Shown in pieces: positions 34,208-45,725 of a stretch of DNA of 64,000 nucleotides. The notes under the pieces were generated by a model, which was not told the origin of the DNA, did no database searches, and was given only the letters and a program-made list of their open reading frames with translations. The stretch is from Falciphora oryzae. Lineage: Eukaryota; Ascomycota; Sordariomycetes; Magnaporthales; Magnaporthaceae. The stretch is taken from contig JNVV01000007.1 in assembly GCA_000733355.1 (NCBI GenBank), positions 804,624 through 868,623 of the forward strand. The letters are read 5' to 3'. Position numbers and translations under genes: made by a program. Positions within the stretch are counted from its first letter, which is position 1. Each line of letters opens with the position of its first letter.

Positions 34208-35968
34208 TTAGCTGTTTGTGGTCGCCTCCTCGGCAGCAGCTTCGGTCCGGCACCTTCGGCACATACACCAGCCCCCGAGACTGCCGCTAGCCCATTCGCG
34301 CCGCTGCTGCACTGGCATGTTAACGTCGCAGTAGTGGTTCAACACCTCCTCGCCGGCTTTAATGCCGGCCGGCCGGCGACTAACAGCAGAAGCAGCGGCC
34401 CCTTGGCCATCTTTGGCATCACCACCGTCCTGCCCTCCAACCCAAGCCACGCGCTGCTCCCGAGCTCTTAAGCACATCTTGCCACCCCACTCCCAGGTGA
34501 CGTTGGGGTCGCAGTCGTGGTTGGCGAGGCACCAGAAGGGGTGGACGGCGGCGACGTCGGGCCTGCCGTCGCGCGTGCTCTTGCGCGCCGACGCCGTGCC
34601 GCGGAACTTGGCGTAGCACGTGTTGAGCACCCAAACGTCGTGCCGCGCCAGCGTCGCGTAGACGTCGACGTCCATGCGCTCCAGCACGTGCAGGGGTGCC
34701 TCGACGTTGAACTTGAAGGAGAAGGGGAGGGTCCAGCCAGGGCGGGTGTGGAATGATAGGTCCCTGTAGTCGTCGTCATCCTTGATGTTATCTTCCTGGT
34801 CGGGCAGCGGCGGCGGGTTCCAGGCAAAGTCGCCCCAGATGTATTTGATCTCGCGCACGTCGAGAGGGTGGAGGTCCTGGTGCGCGGCCATGGCGAGCAG
34901 GCGCGCGAGTAGGAGGAGGTAGAGCGAGTGATCCACGTCGGCGGCGTCGGGGTCCTTGGAGATGGAGTCGACACCCATGTCGCAGACCGCGGGGTGGTAG
35001 AGCTCCATGGCGTGGTCGAAGCAGTCCTGCCCGCAGAAGACGGCGTCGCTGCAGTCCGGGCACTCGACCGCCGCGCCCTCGGAGCCGAGCTCTGGCAGCT
35101 CCTCCCCGCAGGCGTCGCAGACGGGCTCCTGCAGCCGGTTGTTGGCCGTGAGCGCCGAGAACTCGCGCAGGACAACCTCGCCGGGGGCAATATCTTCGGC
35201 TGCGAACACGCCGAGCTGTTTGCAGGTGGCGGTTTCCGACTGCTGGTCTTGTTGCTGGCCACCGTCGAACAGAATGGGGAGCTCCGATGCCTTGACCACG
35301 CACTTGGGTGCCATCTTGGCGAGCTCAGCATTAAGAAAGGCAAGGGACTCCTCTGAGAAGCGGTCGGGCTCATGCGTGTTCCAGGGGTAAGCCTCCCGGC
35401 GGGCGAGACCGCTGTCCGGTAGGTCCCCGGCATCATATGAATCCCGCTTTAGCCTCAAACGGGCTGCTGTGTCCACTCTACGCCTTAGACTGAGGAGTTC
35501 TTTGTCGTCTGGGAAGGATGCTAGGCCTCTTTCACAGAATGTGTGTGCACTCTTCAGGCAGTCGCATCGGAGCAAACTTAAGGACAGAATCTGAAAGCAG
35601 CAGATCAGGGCTGCCGCGACGAGCTCAGCGTGTTGCGTGGCGTCATCGCCCAGCTCCGGTTTGGCAACCATCTGAGGAGCATGCCGCAACATCTCTGGGA
35701 GGTTGTCGCTAGAGTACTCTTCCAGACTCTCGACGGCTTGCTCATGATACTCGAAGCCTTCGTTGGTGACCTCGTCTGTCAGGAGGAGAGCCCGGTAGGC
35801 ATCGCCGCAGGCAAGATCGGGATATTCCAGGCTGGAATATACAGCGGCGCGCTGGAGATATAGAACAAAGTCATAAGGGGAGACCTCGATGGCTTCGGTC
35901 AACTCTTGGCGACGGTCCAGAAGTCTCGCCAGGCGCGAGCCTGGAGGAGTTTCAGAGTCCTCTGGCAT
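34208..35968 (-). CDS. SET-domain protein with embedded MYND-like zinc finger (SMYD-type)
   Basis: Intronless, 586 aa from ATG 35968 (a GTG precedes it). An N-terminal helical region resembles TPR repeats (LYLQRAAVYSSLEYPDLACGDAYRALLL; about 10-185). The SET part opens around residue 240 (LGVFAAEDIAPGEVVLREFSALTANN). A zinc cluster CDACGEE...CPDCSDAVFCGQDC...H...C follows, as in SMYD proteins where MYND splits the SET domain. The SET core has LANHDCDPNVTW, matching the NHSCxPN cofactor/substrate motif with Asp for Ser, then AGEEVLNHYCDVN and a post-SET CMCRRC. The family methylates histone or non-histone lysines using S-adenosylmethionine. The fungal homologues are poorly characterised, so no substrate is proposed. 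It is divergent from the PHO13 homologue. Confidence 0.87.
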   Translation of the reverse strand: MPEDSETPPGSRLARLLDRRQELTEAIEVSPYDFVLYLQRAAVYSSLEYPDLACGDAYRALLLTDEVTNEGFEYHEQAVESLEEYSSDNLPEMLRHAPQMVAKPELGDDATQHAELVAAALICCFQILSLSLLRCDCLKSAHTFCERGLASFPDDKELLSLRRRVDTAARLRLKRDSYDAGDLPDSGLARREAYPWNTHEPDRFSEESLAFLNAELAKMAPKCVVKASELPILFDGGQQQDQQSETATCKQLGVFAAEDIAPGEVVLREFSALTANNRLQEPVCDACGEELPELGSEGAAVECPDCSDAVFCGQDCFDHAMELYHPAVCDMGVDSISKDPDAADVDHSLYLLLLARLLAMAAHQDLHPLDVREIKYIWGDFAWNPPPLPDQEDNIKDDDDYRDLSFHTRPGWTLPFSFKFNVEAPLHVLERMDVDVYATLARHDVWVLNTCYAKFRGTASARKSTRDGRPDVAAVHPFWCLANHDCDPNVTWEWGGKMCLRAREQRVAWVGGQDGGDAKDGQGAAASAVSRRPAGIKAGEEVLNHYCDVNMPVQQRREWASGSLGGWCMCRRCRTEAAAEEATTNS

Positions 35969-36442
35969 CACCGCAGCTGGAGATGCAGACGCTGATGTCG
36001 CTTCTTTTCTGTCCTTTGCGAGCCGAAGTATAGAGAAACGAGGTCGGATTTCCTGTTTCCCTGCCTCCTGTGGGGTTCGGCTTAGAGGGACGCGTGAGGC
36101 TGGGCAATCGCCTCGCTCGTCTCCGTGATATTGAGTCAGAAAGGTAGAGCCTTTCTTTTGTCAAGCGATCCAGTTTAGAACCTTTGACTTTCGACGATCA
36201 AGTTCGGCGCAGGGGTGTTGTTTCCCGGGTGTTGGACGAATTGTGTGAGAGTGGAAAATTCTGAAGCGGGGAATTCAGAGCTGTTGTGAGAAGCAAAATA
36301 GGGGCTTGATGAGCTTGCTGAGTGCAGGCTGCCGACTTACACGCGGGCGCAGGAAGGAGCAATTCACCAGACTGATTTCTTCCTGGTTCCTCTTTTCGGA
36401 ACCGATGCATTTTACCTGGTTTTTTTTTCCATCTTTATTTCT

Positions 36443-36475
<33 letters not shown>

Positions 36476-36825
36476 AGTATTCTCTTTCTTGTGCCGCGGC
36501 AACGTTTTCTCAATTTCTTTTCTGTAGAGCACATCTTTTAGGAACATTGGTTCGTGCAATGACCGTGCGTGAATTTGGTACCCGTACTGTCTGCTGGTTC
36601 ACAGTGTCTGTTTGGCAAAATCGCTCGTCTGCTCAACGCAGCCCTTCAAGGTCCGGGCCAAACACCAGCGCCTTGGCCGAACTTGACCCTCGACTCAAAC
36701 CCATCATTCATTGATATCCAGTGATCGGTAAATCGGGCGCTACCATCCTCTTGGATCACATACACTAACTCTGGCCGTCTCAACCATCAGGTCTACCTGC
36801 ATCAGACGGGCAGATCCTACCGAAA
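35969..36825. promoter_or_regulatory. Divergent promoter region, SET/MYND gene and PHO13 homologue
   Basis: 857 bp between two start codons on opposite strands. It contains an uninterrupted T28 run (36448-36475) and shorter T-rich stretches, typical of nucleosome-poor fungal promoters. No gene seen. Confidence 0.5.
36448..36475 (+). repeat. Poly(dT) tract, 28 nt
   Basis: T28 within the divergent promoter, about 480 bp from the SET/MYND start codon and 350 bp from the PHO13 homologue start codon. Confidence 0.97.
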
Positions 36826-38020
36826 ATGGCGCAGACCCCGTGTCCCCCTCAGTTCCTGTCGGGCGATACGCCAGCGATAGCTGAGTTTCTCGACAAGTTT
36901 GACGTGCGTGGCATCTAAGAGGATGAATCAAAGAATGGGGGACAACTCCCCATGAGGCGCCATGCAAGTGGCTCAGCCTGGGAGTGTTGTTTGGAATAGG
37001 ATGGAGCGCTTACATGGAATCATGATCTATCTAGACCTTTTTGTTGGACTGTGATGGTATGGGCGCTATAAAAGACTGCGATCATATGCCCTGGTGCTGA
37101 CTATCTAACAGGAGTCCTCTGGTCCGGCGATCACGTCTTTGAGGGCGTGCCCGGGACCATTGCCATGCTGAGAGCCAAAAGTCGGTGCCAGCCCATGTCC
37201 TCTTCCCGTTGCGCAGCCCCTGAGGAGGAGCTACAGACTCATAGACAAAAATGGTGACGCAGACAAGAGAACCGTGTTTGTGACCAACAATTCAACCAAG
37301 TCGCGGGCCGAGTACCAGAAGAAGCTGGCATCCAAGGGCATTGACTGCGAGGTCGACGACATCTTCGGCTCTGCCTACTCGGCCGCTATCTACATCTCGC
37401 GCATTCTCAAGCTGCCGGACCCCAAGAACAAGGTCTTCGTTATCGGCGAGAAGGGCATCGAGGACGAGCTCAAGTCCGAGGGCGTTTCCTTCATCGGCGG
37501 CACCGACCCGGCCTACCGCCGCGACATGACCGAGGCCGACTGGAAGGGCCTCGCCGACGGCTCCGCCCTGGACCCGGACGTCGGCGTCGTGCTGGCGGGC
37601 CTCGACTTCCACATCAACTACCTCAAGCTGTCGCACGGCTACCAGTACCTCCGCCGCGGCGCCGTCTTCATCGCGTCCAACATGGACAGCACCCTGCCGC
37701 TCGGCCACAACTTCTTCCCCGGCGCCGGCTCCATCCTGATCCCGCTCGTCAACATGATCGGCAAGCAGCCCCTGGCCCTCGGCAAGCCCAGCCAGGCCAT
37801 GATGGATGCGGTGGAGGGCAAGTTCAAGCTGGACCGCGCGCGCACCTGCATGATCGGCGACCGCCTCGACACCGACATCAAGTTCGGCATCGAGGGCCGC
37901 CTCGGCGGCACCCTGGCCGTCCAGACGGGCGTCCACAAGAAGGACGACTGGGAGAAGCAGGATGCGGTCGCGCGCCCGTCGTTTTACGTCGATAGGCTGA
38001 GCGATCTCTGTGGCCCCTAG
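36826..38020 (+). CDS. pho13: HAD-family 4-nitrophenylphosphatase / phosphoglycolate phosphatase (PHO13 type)
   Basis: Four exons: 36826-36903, 37035-37056 (only 22 nt), 37112-37180 and 37245-38020, 314 aa. The splicing is supported by the rebuilt motif FLLDCDGVLWSGDHVF, which contains the nucleophile Asp31 and acid/base Asp33 of motif I. Motif II is VFVTNNSTKSR. The C2 cap region follows (DIFGSAYSAAIYISR, VLAGLDFHINYLKL, FIASNMDSTLPLG), then motif III/IV GKPSQAMM and MIGDRLDTDIKFG. This is the p-nitrophenylphosphatase subfamily (HAD IIA), known to destroy toxic phosphometabolite side products such as 2-phosphoglycolate and 4-phosphoerythronate in cytosol. The start has a strong context (CGAAAATGG). 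Confidence 0.95.
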
Positions 38021-39612
38021 AGGCACCGGGTTGGCGCAAATGCACTGGGGACAGGCAGCATCCCCTAGACAAGACAAGATGAAGAGTATAACCTAGACTA
38101 GAGTGGGTAGAGGGTGGTGGCTGAATCATCACCAGACCCAAACCATAGAGCGCAGCTTCTTGCACTGTGTGCCGCATATACTTGTATCGTCTGTTTAGCT
38201 AGAGCATCCAGGTGACGCTGCCACCAAGACTGCATCAATGACAGGCATTGAGCCGAAGCAGCCGCTCGGCAGCGCGTCCCTGTCGCCGTCTCAGGTGGGA
38301 CAGACTCGCCGGCCATCGGAGCGAACCCCGGAAAGTAGAGCGGGCCCAACTGGGCCCAGGGTCCGCTGCCCCGCCATTTGGTTGGAGAACCCCTCCATGA
38401 CATCTCCAGTGACGACATTTCGAGAATCTTCGCGACGTAGAATTTTTCTAGAGTTGCGCCCGCGGCTCCTCCACATGTTAGGGCCATTGGATTGATCGGC
38501 AAGGGAGCTTTAAATCAGGGACTTTGAAGAAACCATCGAGGGTTCATGTAGCAGACAGTTTCTTTCACCATCCATCGTCATTTTGAACATTGTCCTTCTC
38601 GTGCACTCTTCAAGGTGGGCTCGGGTTTGCCCGGCTGCGCTTGACATGGTGTCGTGGCGACCAGAGACGTCACCAGCTTGCATGCAGACGCCCACGATAG
38701 CTCAGTTACCCGGTACTTGGTAGACTGGCTGTTGGAGGTTTCCCTAATGAATGGCCGGAGCATTTGATCCTGTCTCACTTTAAGCGTTTGGCCTTCGGGC
38801 GAGGTGAGCGGAAACCCAACCCAGCGCAGGGACATGCACGCCGCAGCACGGGCACCAACATCGCCCACTATTCAGCCCCTTAATAATCACTAAGCCGCAC
38901 CTCCTCAGCAGACTTCTCCCTGCTGCCGCGATCCTACATGGTACGGACTAGTCGGGTGGTACCACGGCCCGTTATCGCTTACCCGTCCAACAGCAGCCGA
39001 CGCCGCGATAAGCAGAGACGGAAGGAAAAAAAAACGACGTGTAGGTTTTCATCCCACCACATTTTGCCTTGCATTGCCGCGGCCACATCCACTCGACGCC
39101 TCAAAAATCCCTCTTTCCTGCTCTCCCCCGCTCTCCCGTGCCTTTAGAGCATCTGGAAACGGCTTCGGAAGGCTCCGTCTCTTGGTTTCGCAGCTGCCTT
39201 GGCGCCCACGGCTTGCCCATCCTTCATCCTTGACCACAAGGGTGGTGGAGGTACTTACAAGCTAAAAATTGAGCATTGAAAGCAAGCTCCGCAGGAAATA
39301 GCGGCCGACCCCTCCAGCCCACCTCGTTCCTTATCTATACTCTTCCTTGCGCACCAACCTCCCTCTTCACCTCTGGGCAACCACTCGTGCGACGTTGGGT
39401 ATTCCCTGCCTGCCGATCTACTCAAGGTGTCTACCAGCCAGGACCGACGCTCCGTGGCTTGAGACTGCTCAACAACCGCACCACGAACAGCTGCACTTGC
39501 ACGCGCAGGTGGCAAGACCGGGCGTAGAGCAAGCCCCCCCTACCAAGACACGCGCAAACAAACGCACAGCCCGCTGCGCGTCGGCGGCAGCCCAAACCAA
39601 CCCCCCGCCACA
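38021..39612. other. Intergenic, PHO13 homologue to 6-phosphogluconolactonase
   Basis: 1.6 kb between two plus-strand genes. The segment from about 39050 to 39600 is C/T-rich and probably contains the promoter and leader of the downstream gene. No supported gene in the first kilobase. Confidence 0.5.
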
Positions 39613-40392
39613 ATGGGCAAGCAGACCAACCTGTTCGCCTTCCCGACCGTCGAGGCGCTCGCGCCGGCGCTCCGGTCATACGTCATCCAGTGCCAGGACG
39701 CGGGCATAACGCGGCACGACGTCTTCAAGGTCGCCGTCTCGGGCGGCTCGCTCCCCAAGGCGCTGGCCCAGGCGCTGCTGGACCCCAAGGGCGCGGGGCA
39801 GGTGCGCTGGGACAAGTGGGAGATCTTCTTCGCCGACGAGCGCGCCGTGCCGCTCGACCATGACGACTCGAACTACGGCCTGCTCAAGAAGGAGCTGCTC
39901 GACCGCATCCCCGCCGGCCAGGCCCAGCCGACCGTGCACGCCATCGACCCGACCCAGCTCGGCGACGCCCAGGAGCTCGCCGACAGATACGAGCAGGTCC
40001 TGGTGCGCAGCTTCGCCAGCCGCGACAGCGTCAAGCTGCCCATCTTCGACCTGCTCCTGCTCGGCTGCGGGCCCGACGGCCACACGTGCAGCCTCTTCCC
40101 GGGCCACGAGCTGCTGCGCGAGACGAGCGCCTGGGTCGCCCCGATCGAGGACAGCCCCAAGCCGCCCCCGAGGCGCATCACCCTGACCCTGCCCGTCGTC
40201 ACACACAGCGTCCGCGTCGCCTTCGTCGCCACCGGCGCCGGCAAGAGGGACGTCATGAAGCAGATCTTTGACGGCGACGGCGGCCTGCCCTGCGCCCTCG
40301 TCAACCAGGGCGCCGGCGACCGCTGCTCGTGGTTCGTCGACAACTCGGCCGTCGAGGGCGTGTCGTTCCCCAAGAGGAACTTTAACCTGTGA
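39613..40392 (+). CDS. 6-phosphogluconolactonase
   Basis: Single exon, 259 aa, ATG in a good context (CCACAATGG). It shows the family motifs in order: VAVSGGSLPKAL (sugar-phosphate-binding loop), WEIFFADERAVPLDHDDSNYG, FDLLLLGCGPDGHTCSLFPGHELL, RITLTLPVV and VAFVATGAGKRDVMKQIF. The length is as expected for eukaryotic enzymes (about 250-265 aa). It hydrolyses 6-phosphogluconolactone to 6-phosphogluconate in the oxidative pentose phosphate pathway, the second step of cytosolic NADPH production. Yeast paralogues are called SOL1-4. There is no peroxisomal or mitochondrial targeting signal, so it should be cytosolic. Confidence 0.97.
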   Translation: MGKQTNLFAFPTVEALAPALRSYVIQCQDAGITRHDVFKVAVSGGSLPKALAQALLDPKGAGQVRWDKWEIFFADERAVPLDHDDSNYGLLKKELLDRIPAGQAQPTVHAIDPTQLGDAQELADRYEQVLVRSFASRDSVKLPIFDLLLLGCGPDGHTCSLFPGHELLRETSAWVAPIEDSPKPPPRRITLTLPVVTHSVRVAFVATGAGKRDVMKQIFDGDGGLPCALVNQGAGDRCSWFVDNSAVEGVSFPKRNFNL

Positions 40393-41401
40393 TTGCCGAG
40401 CAGGAATTGTGAAGCCGGACGCAATCAAAAACAAATCCGGAAAATCACCATCATGACAAGAAACTCGGGTGCATGTTCCTCCCTCTGCTTATCCTAGCGG
40501 GTAAACCGCTGAAGAAAAGGGGGTTGAGGGATCGACCCGAGGACACGAGAGATGACATTGGAATGGACAATGAATGAGGGATCGAAAAGGCAAAATCTCA
40601 CATATATCCAGAAAACTCGAAAACAAATGCAAAAAAAGTAAGAGAAAAAGAAGGTTGCTCGCAACGGTCACGGGTCACAGGGGCATTTGATCGATGGCGC
40701 TAGCAAGCAAGGGAGCGACTCGACTAGGCTCCTCGGCAAGCCCAAACCGCTCGCGCTACCGGCGGATATAATCGGATCTGCTTCCGCGGCAAGGCAGGTC
40801 AACATCGCCAAGGGTCTCTCAAGTTTTTCCCTTTTCCCCTTTGGCCTTTTAGCCTCATATGGCCATATTTCTTCATCATGTTTGGTTCTGCTGCATTCAT
40901 GCTTCTCCGCACGATATTTTACGCTGTTGCTTTTCTCCTTCCTATTTTCTTCTTACCCCCCGCAATATCTTCCCACCGTCTTTTTTTTTAGCTGCCGGGG
41001 AGAGACAGCGGTGATTGCTCGGGCATTCTCGCATTCGCTTGCGAACGGAGCAAGCTTTACCTTAGATATCCCAGTCCATGTACGTAACGCCTGCTTCCAC
41101 TCAACCACTCAACCATTGACAGTTCTTGGAAGGACTGTCCCCCTTTTTTGCGTCCCACACACACTATCCAAAAAAAAGACGACTTTCCTCATGGAACCTT
41201 CTCCACACAACAGTATTCTTCACCTGGCTAGATGACATTGAATCATTATTTTCAGAGTACTACTGAGTATGCGTTATTCCGTGAATGCGAGCGTGTCCAG
41301 TCTTCGAGGAGTCCGCTTTTCTACTCGAGCACGCCTGGGGCATTATCGGTCACAAGGCTCGGTGAAGGTCAGGTACAAACAAGGAACACTTCTAGGATTG
41401 A
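40393..41401. other. Convergent intergenic region
   Basis: About 1 kb between the stop codons of 6-phosphogluconolactonase (+) and the MFS permease (-). T-rich with short frames only. The 182-residue frame at 40687-41235 is Phe/Ser/Leu-rich with no recognised motif and is not called. Confidence 0.5.
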
Positions 41402-43560
41402 TTACTTGGAAACCTTCTTCTCGCGAATGTAGAAGGCAGCGATGAACGCGAGCCCGAGCGGGACGGCGTTCCCGCCGAACACTGTCGAGACCGCGATCCG
41501 GTAGCATTCGCGGACGATGCTGGCGAGCTCCGGTTTCAGCTCCTTGATGTAGTCGAGGCTCTCCCGGACGCGCTCCTCGATCTGCGAGGCCCCGTCGCTG
41601 TCGCCGAGCCTCGTGGCCAGCTGCATGCGGAGGACCTGCTGCAGGAGGGCCGACATGAGGCTCACGCCGATGGCGGAGCCGAGGGAGCGGAAGAGGTACG
41701 AGCAGGCGATCACCACGGCGGTGTCCTCCTGGGCCGCGTTCGAGATGAGGGCGACCAGGGTCGTGGTCAGTGCTGTAGTTTTGAGAGAAGGCGACGAAGT
41801 CAGTAAACCCGCCTTTCTCCTACGAAAATCTCACGTGAAAGACGATAGATATGGATCTCTTGACATACCCGCGCCTACGCCGAACGACATCAGCGCCAAG
41901 CTGACGGTCGTCCCGGCCCTCGAGTCCATCAGCAGGCCCGAGAAGAGGACGAGAGGCACGCAGCTGGACAGCATCATGCCGTGTGACGCTACTGTCAGCG
42001 AGTAGTATCGTCCCGTCCGCTTGATTATGAAGCCCGCGCCGAGAGAGCCGCATACGCCCGCTATGGAGCCAGGGATGAACAGAACGCCGGCCTGGATGGC
42101 AGTCATGTTATAGTAACTTTGGTATAGTAGCGGTAGGAAGAACCACTGTATTCAGGCCAGGCGTGTTAGAAAAGCGTGTTGTCGTCGCCGGAAAATAACC
42201 GACCCGAACTGAGCGGTGGCTGCCCAGAAAAGGAAGCAAGACGAGAAGATATTCATGAAAACTTACCACAGCCATCTGCCCCGCAACCCCGAAAAAGTTG
42301 CAGGCGTAGCACGCAAAAAGGGACCGATCAAAGATGATGTGGCCAGGGGCAAAGGGATGCGAGGCAAACCTGATCTCAACCAAGATAAATGCCGCAAACA
42401 GGAGGGGGCTGGCGGCAAGGGCGACCACCGTGGAGGTCTCGCCCCAGCCCTGGTTGGGACCGCTGTCGAGTGCCAGCAGCAAGCAAAAGACGGCGGCGAT
42501 GAGGCAGGCGGCGCCGAGGAAGTCGACCTTGGCGAGCTTCTCCCGCCAGTGCGAGTGGTCCACCCTCGGGAGCTTGAGGACGACGTAGACGGCAACAAAG
42601 GCTACGAGGCATAGGGGAGTTTGGCCGATGAAGGACCTGATTATCATGGGAACCAATGAACGGTAAGGTTAGCTTTCAGGTTGGGTGGGTAAGGAGCAGG
42701 AGGCCGATCAAACTCACCACCTCCAGCCGACGGAATCTGCAAGCAGCCCGCCCAGGGGTGCGCCGGTCGAGGTGCCGAGGGCAAACAAGATGTTGATGTA
42801 GCCCTGCCAGAGGCCCCGCTCCCGGAGAGGAACCAGGTCGGTGAGCAGGATGCTGACGACGCTGTTCATGCCCCCGCCGCCGATGCCCCCGATAGCCCTG
42901 GCGATGATCATCTCTGCATCGAGTGAGGGGTTGTGAGCCGGCAGTCAGGCCAGGTTTATGGGGGCCATAGGAAAGTAGGCGGGACCGATGCTTACGGTTC
43001 ATGTCCTGGGCCAGCCCGCAGCCCAGGCAGCCCAGGCCGAAGACGAGGTACGAGAACAAAAGACACTCCTTGCGGCCGAATATGTCGGAAAGCTTGCCGT
43101 ACAACGGCTGGAAACTTGTCAAGGTCAGGAAATAGGCGGTGGCTATCCAGCTGGTGCTGTTGAGGGCGTTGAGGTCGCTGCCGATCCTGGCATAGGTGGC
43201 GACGGCCAAGAGCTGGTCGAGGGCGCACAGATAGACGCCGATGCCGATGGCGGGGACCAGGACCTTCATGTTGAGGCCGTAGATGGCCGCCTGCGACTCG
43301 GCACCCTCGGCGCCGGCTCCGTGGTCGACTCCACCTCCGCCGCCTCCGATACCGGGGCCCGGGAGGCCCGGATCCTCGGCGGTGCTGACCACCCGCTCGA
43401 GAGCGCCGCCATCGTCCAGCAGGTCCGGATCCGAGTCGCGGCAGGAATCCGGCGAGCCAGCCTCTGGGTCTCGGCACGTGCCGTTGGTCGAGCCAGCGCC
43501 GCGGGAGGGATTGCCACCGGCGAGCAGCGGGCTCCGCTCAGTGGCGATTTCGCCCGGCAT
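41402..43560 (-). CDS. MFS permease, vacuolar basic amino acid transporter/DHA2 type
   Basis: Five exons on the minus strand: 43560-42996, 42913-42718, 42636-42267, 42145-41869 and 41772-41402. All junctions keep frame, giving 592 aa. After a hydrophilic N-terminus of about 105 residues come many membrane segments, in line with the 14-helix DHA2 class: VLVPAIGIGVYLCALDQLLAV, ATAYFLTLTSFQPLYG, then the loop motif GKLSDIFGRKECLLFSYLVFG. The fourth-helix region reads RAIGGIGGGGMNSVVSILLTDLVPLRERG, and WFFLPLLYQ and GVLFIPGSIAG come later. The N-terminus has an acidic dileucine signal, E8-R-S-P-L12-L13, used for sorting to the vacuole. This fits the fungal Vba/Fnx1 group, which moves basic amino acids into the vacuole by proton antiport. 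A drug-export role is the alternative. Confidence 0.88.
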
Positions 43561-45704
43561 CTCGGCTCGGGTGGGCTTCGTGGCACAGAAAGACCAGTGG
43601 TAATCCAAGAAAATAGCCCGTGGACCAAGAAGCAACAATATAGATAGCAAATCAAGTTATTCCCCGCTACATCTGCATCGCTTCTCGCAATATGAGAGCG
43701 CTTCTTTGTGGGGAAGAGCACAGAACGGAGACGGATTACGGGCGGGGGCTGGGGGTGACCAGTTCCAATGGCACAAGCGCCCGATCCGATAGGTGAACGG
43801 TGGATCCATTGACGGGAGATCCCTCATTGTGGCTGGCTTCAGTTCCCGGCCGACGCCTGTGTGGCGCTAGCAAGCCATATTCTTTGGCGGTACAATGCAA
43901 GATTTTGGGAGCCCTCGATGGCCATCATCGATCGGGATCGAGGCAAGTCTTCTCTCGCCTGGTACTGCTTCTTGGAGTTTTTCTTCTAGGTTTACGTAGT
44001 AGGTCTTGATTGGCCATCTGCCATGATTAGCATCCCAAGGATTCGCAGCAATGACGTCGAGTCAACGCCATCTCCGACTCGGATGCGATGCTGTAGCAAA
44101 TCTTCTTTTACGAAAGGGTCTGGAGGCAAGTCAAGAAAAAGTAAAAGAGAAGTGCAAAGTCAGGGCCCAAGGCAGGGCAAGGCAAAGGGATGCAGACTGT
44201 TGACAGCAGAGGTCGAGGCCTCCCCAGCCCACATCACTCGCCACTAGCGCTGCGAGGCCGGCCAGGTCGGTGTGCCCGGCTCCCCCACAACAAAATAAAC
44301 GAGACTGCGAAACAAAGTGACTTTGGCCCCAAGTGTTTTCCCTTTGTATTTCCAAAAAGACAAGTGGGAAATAAAAGATTCAACCTGGCTGTATATTACC
44401 AGCAGTCGTAAAGTATGATATCACGACCTTTTCAATGTGAAACGATGTATAGTCGCGGTTTTCTTAACGTTGTTCATCGCGGTCAATGTACTCCCCGACA
44501 GGAGGGACACAGATTTCAGCCTCGTTTTTTTTTGTCGTGGGCGAGCCCGGTTTGGTGCAGGCTGTCGTGGTCGTTCGTATCCTTGGGGACAGTGCAAGCT
44601 GTGAGGGCATCTACGGTGGACGGAGAGCAGGTAGCGCAGCCTCGGGCCTTGACATTTACGGACGGCGCAGAGCAACGGGCGCAATCAAAAAAAGTCGATG
44701 CGAGTTGATGAAATAGAGGTCAGGTCGGACGGGCGGACGCGGAGCTGCCATCCGAAGAATAAAAGTGCGGCCGACAGCGGGAGCGTGCCACAGTGTCACT
44801 CTCTGTGGTTCCTTCTCGCGTGCAGCCTGCTGCCATTCCAGAATCCCGATGGTGCAGACATGATGAGACGGTCAGCGGTCGGCGAACGACAGCGGCCCCC
44901 TCTCAGATCAGGCCTTGGCCAGTCGGGAGCGCCGCAAAAAAGTTTGGTTGGAAGCTTGACGAGAAGCCCCCTTGCGGAGCCCGTGCCTGTTCCTGATGGA
45001 TGCTACCAGACGGGACCCTGCGCAGATCAGAGAGCTGCGACCGCTTGAGCGGACCCAATAGTGCCAATGATCCACCGCCCAAGCCACGGGAAGGCACAGG
45101 AAGGTGGGTGTGGTGTCAATTGAGGACGGCTGCCCAATGCCGGCGCCCTATCGTGCAGGCTTCGGGTGCGACGTTAAAAAAAAAAGGGCGGCGTGCGAGT
45201 GCGATGCGATGCGAAAAGGCTGCATTCGAACGAGGCTGGGAGCTGAGAGACGGCAGAGAGATGCCTTTTTCTTTTCTCGTACATGCCTGGCCGCTTTCGG
45301 GCTTTTGCACGCGTCGGGCTGAGTTGAGCTGCTGTCTTGTCTCTGCATTCCCCGATTCCGAGACACGCGTACACAGGAGAGGTCTGAGACTCCAAGACCG
45401 CAAAGATAGCAGCAGCGATGGTCGCACCAACAGGAAATGCCCGGCTGACGGAATAGGCCTAGCACGCCCTCACCGTCGCGACGCGGCCTTGCCTCTCCCC
45501 AGCTGGTCTCGCCAATAATTGGAGGAGCTGGCGGGTTTCACCATTCCAAGGGGGCGTGGCTGTATGGAGACGGCGGAGCCACTAATGGCCCTCGATCAGG
45601 TCGCATGTACCCGGTAGCCCTTGATGCAGCCAGCATATGGATGGAGCCCTCCTCCCAGCGCACTGGCGCAGCCGAACATGCATCATCATCTTGCCATCGC
45701 TCCC

Positions 45705-45725
45705 CACACACACACACACACACAC
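45705..45725 (+). repeat. (CA)10 dinucleotide microsatellite
   Basis: Perfect CA repeat of about 21 bp in intergenic DNA. Confidence 0.95.

Noticed and set aside
34468..35436. 322-codon minus-strand frame inside the SET/MYND gene
   Set aside because: Same-strand shifted frame, Ser/Thr/Arg/Pro-rich, fully contained in a gene with recognisable domains.
40687..41235. 182-codon frame between 6-phosphogluconolactonase and the MFS gene
   Set aside because: Phe/Ser/Leu-rich from T-rich 3' flank DNA; lies in a convergent intergenic region where 3' UTRs are expected.
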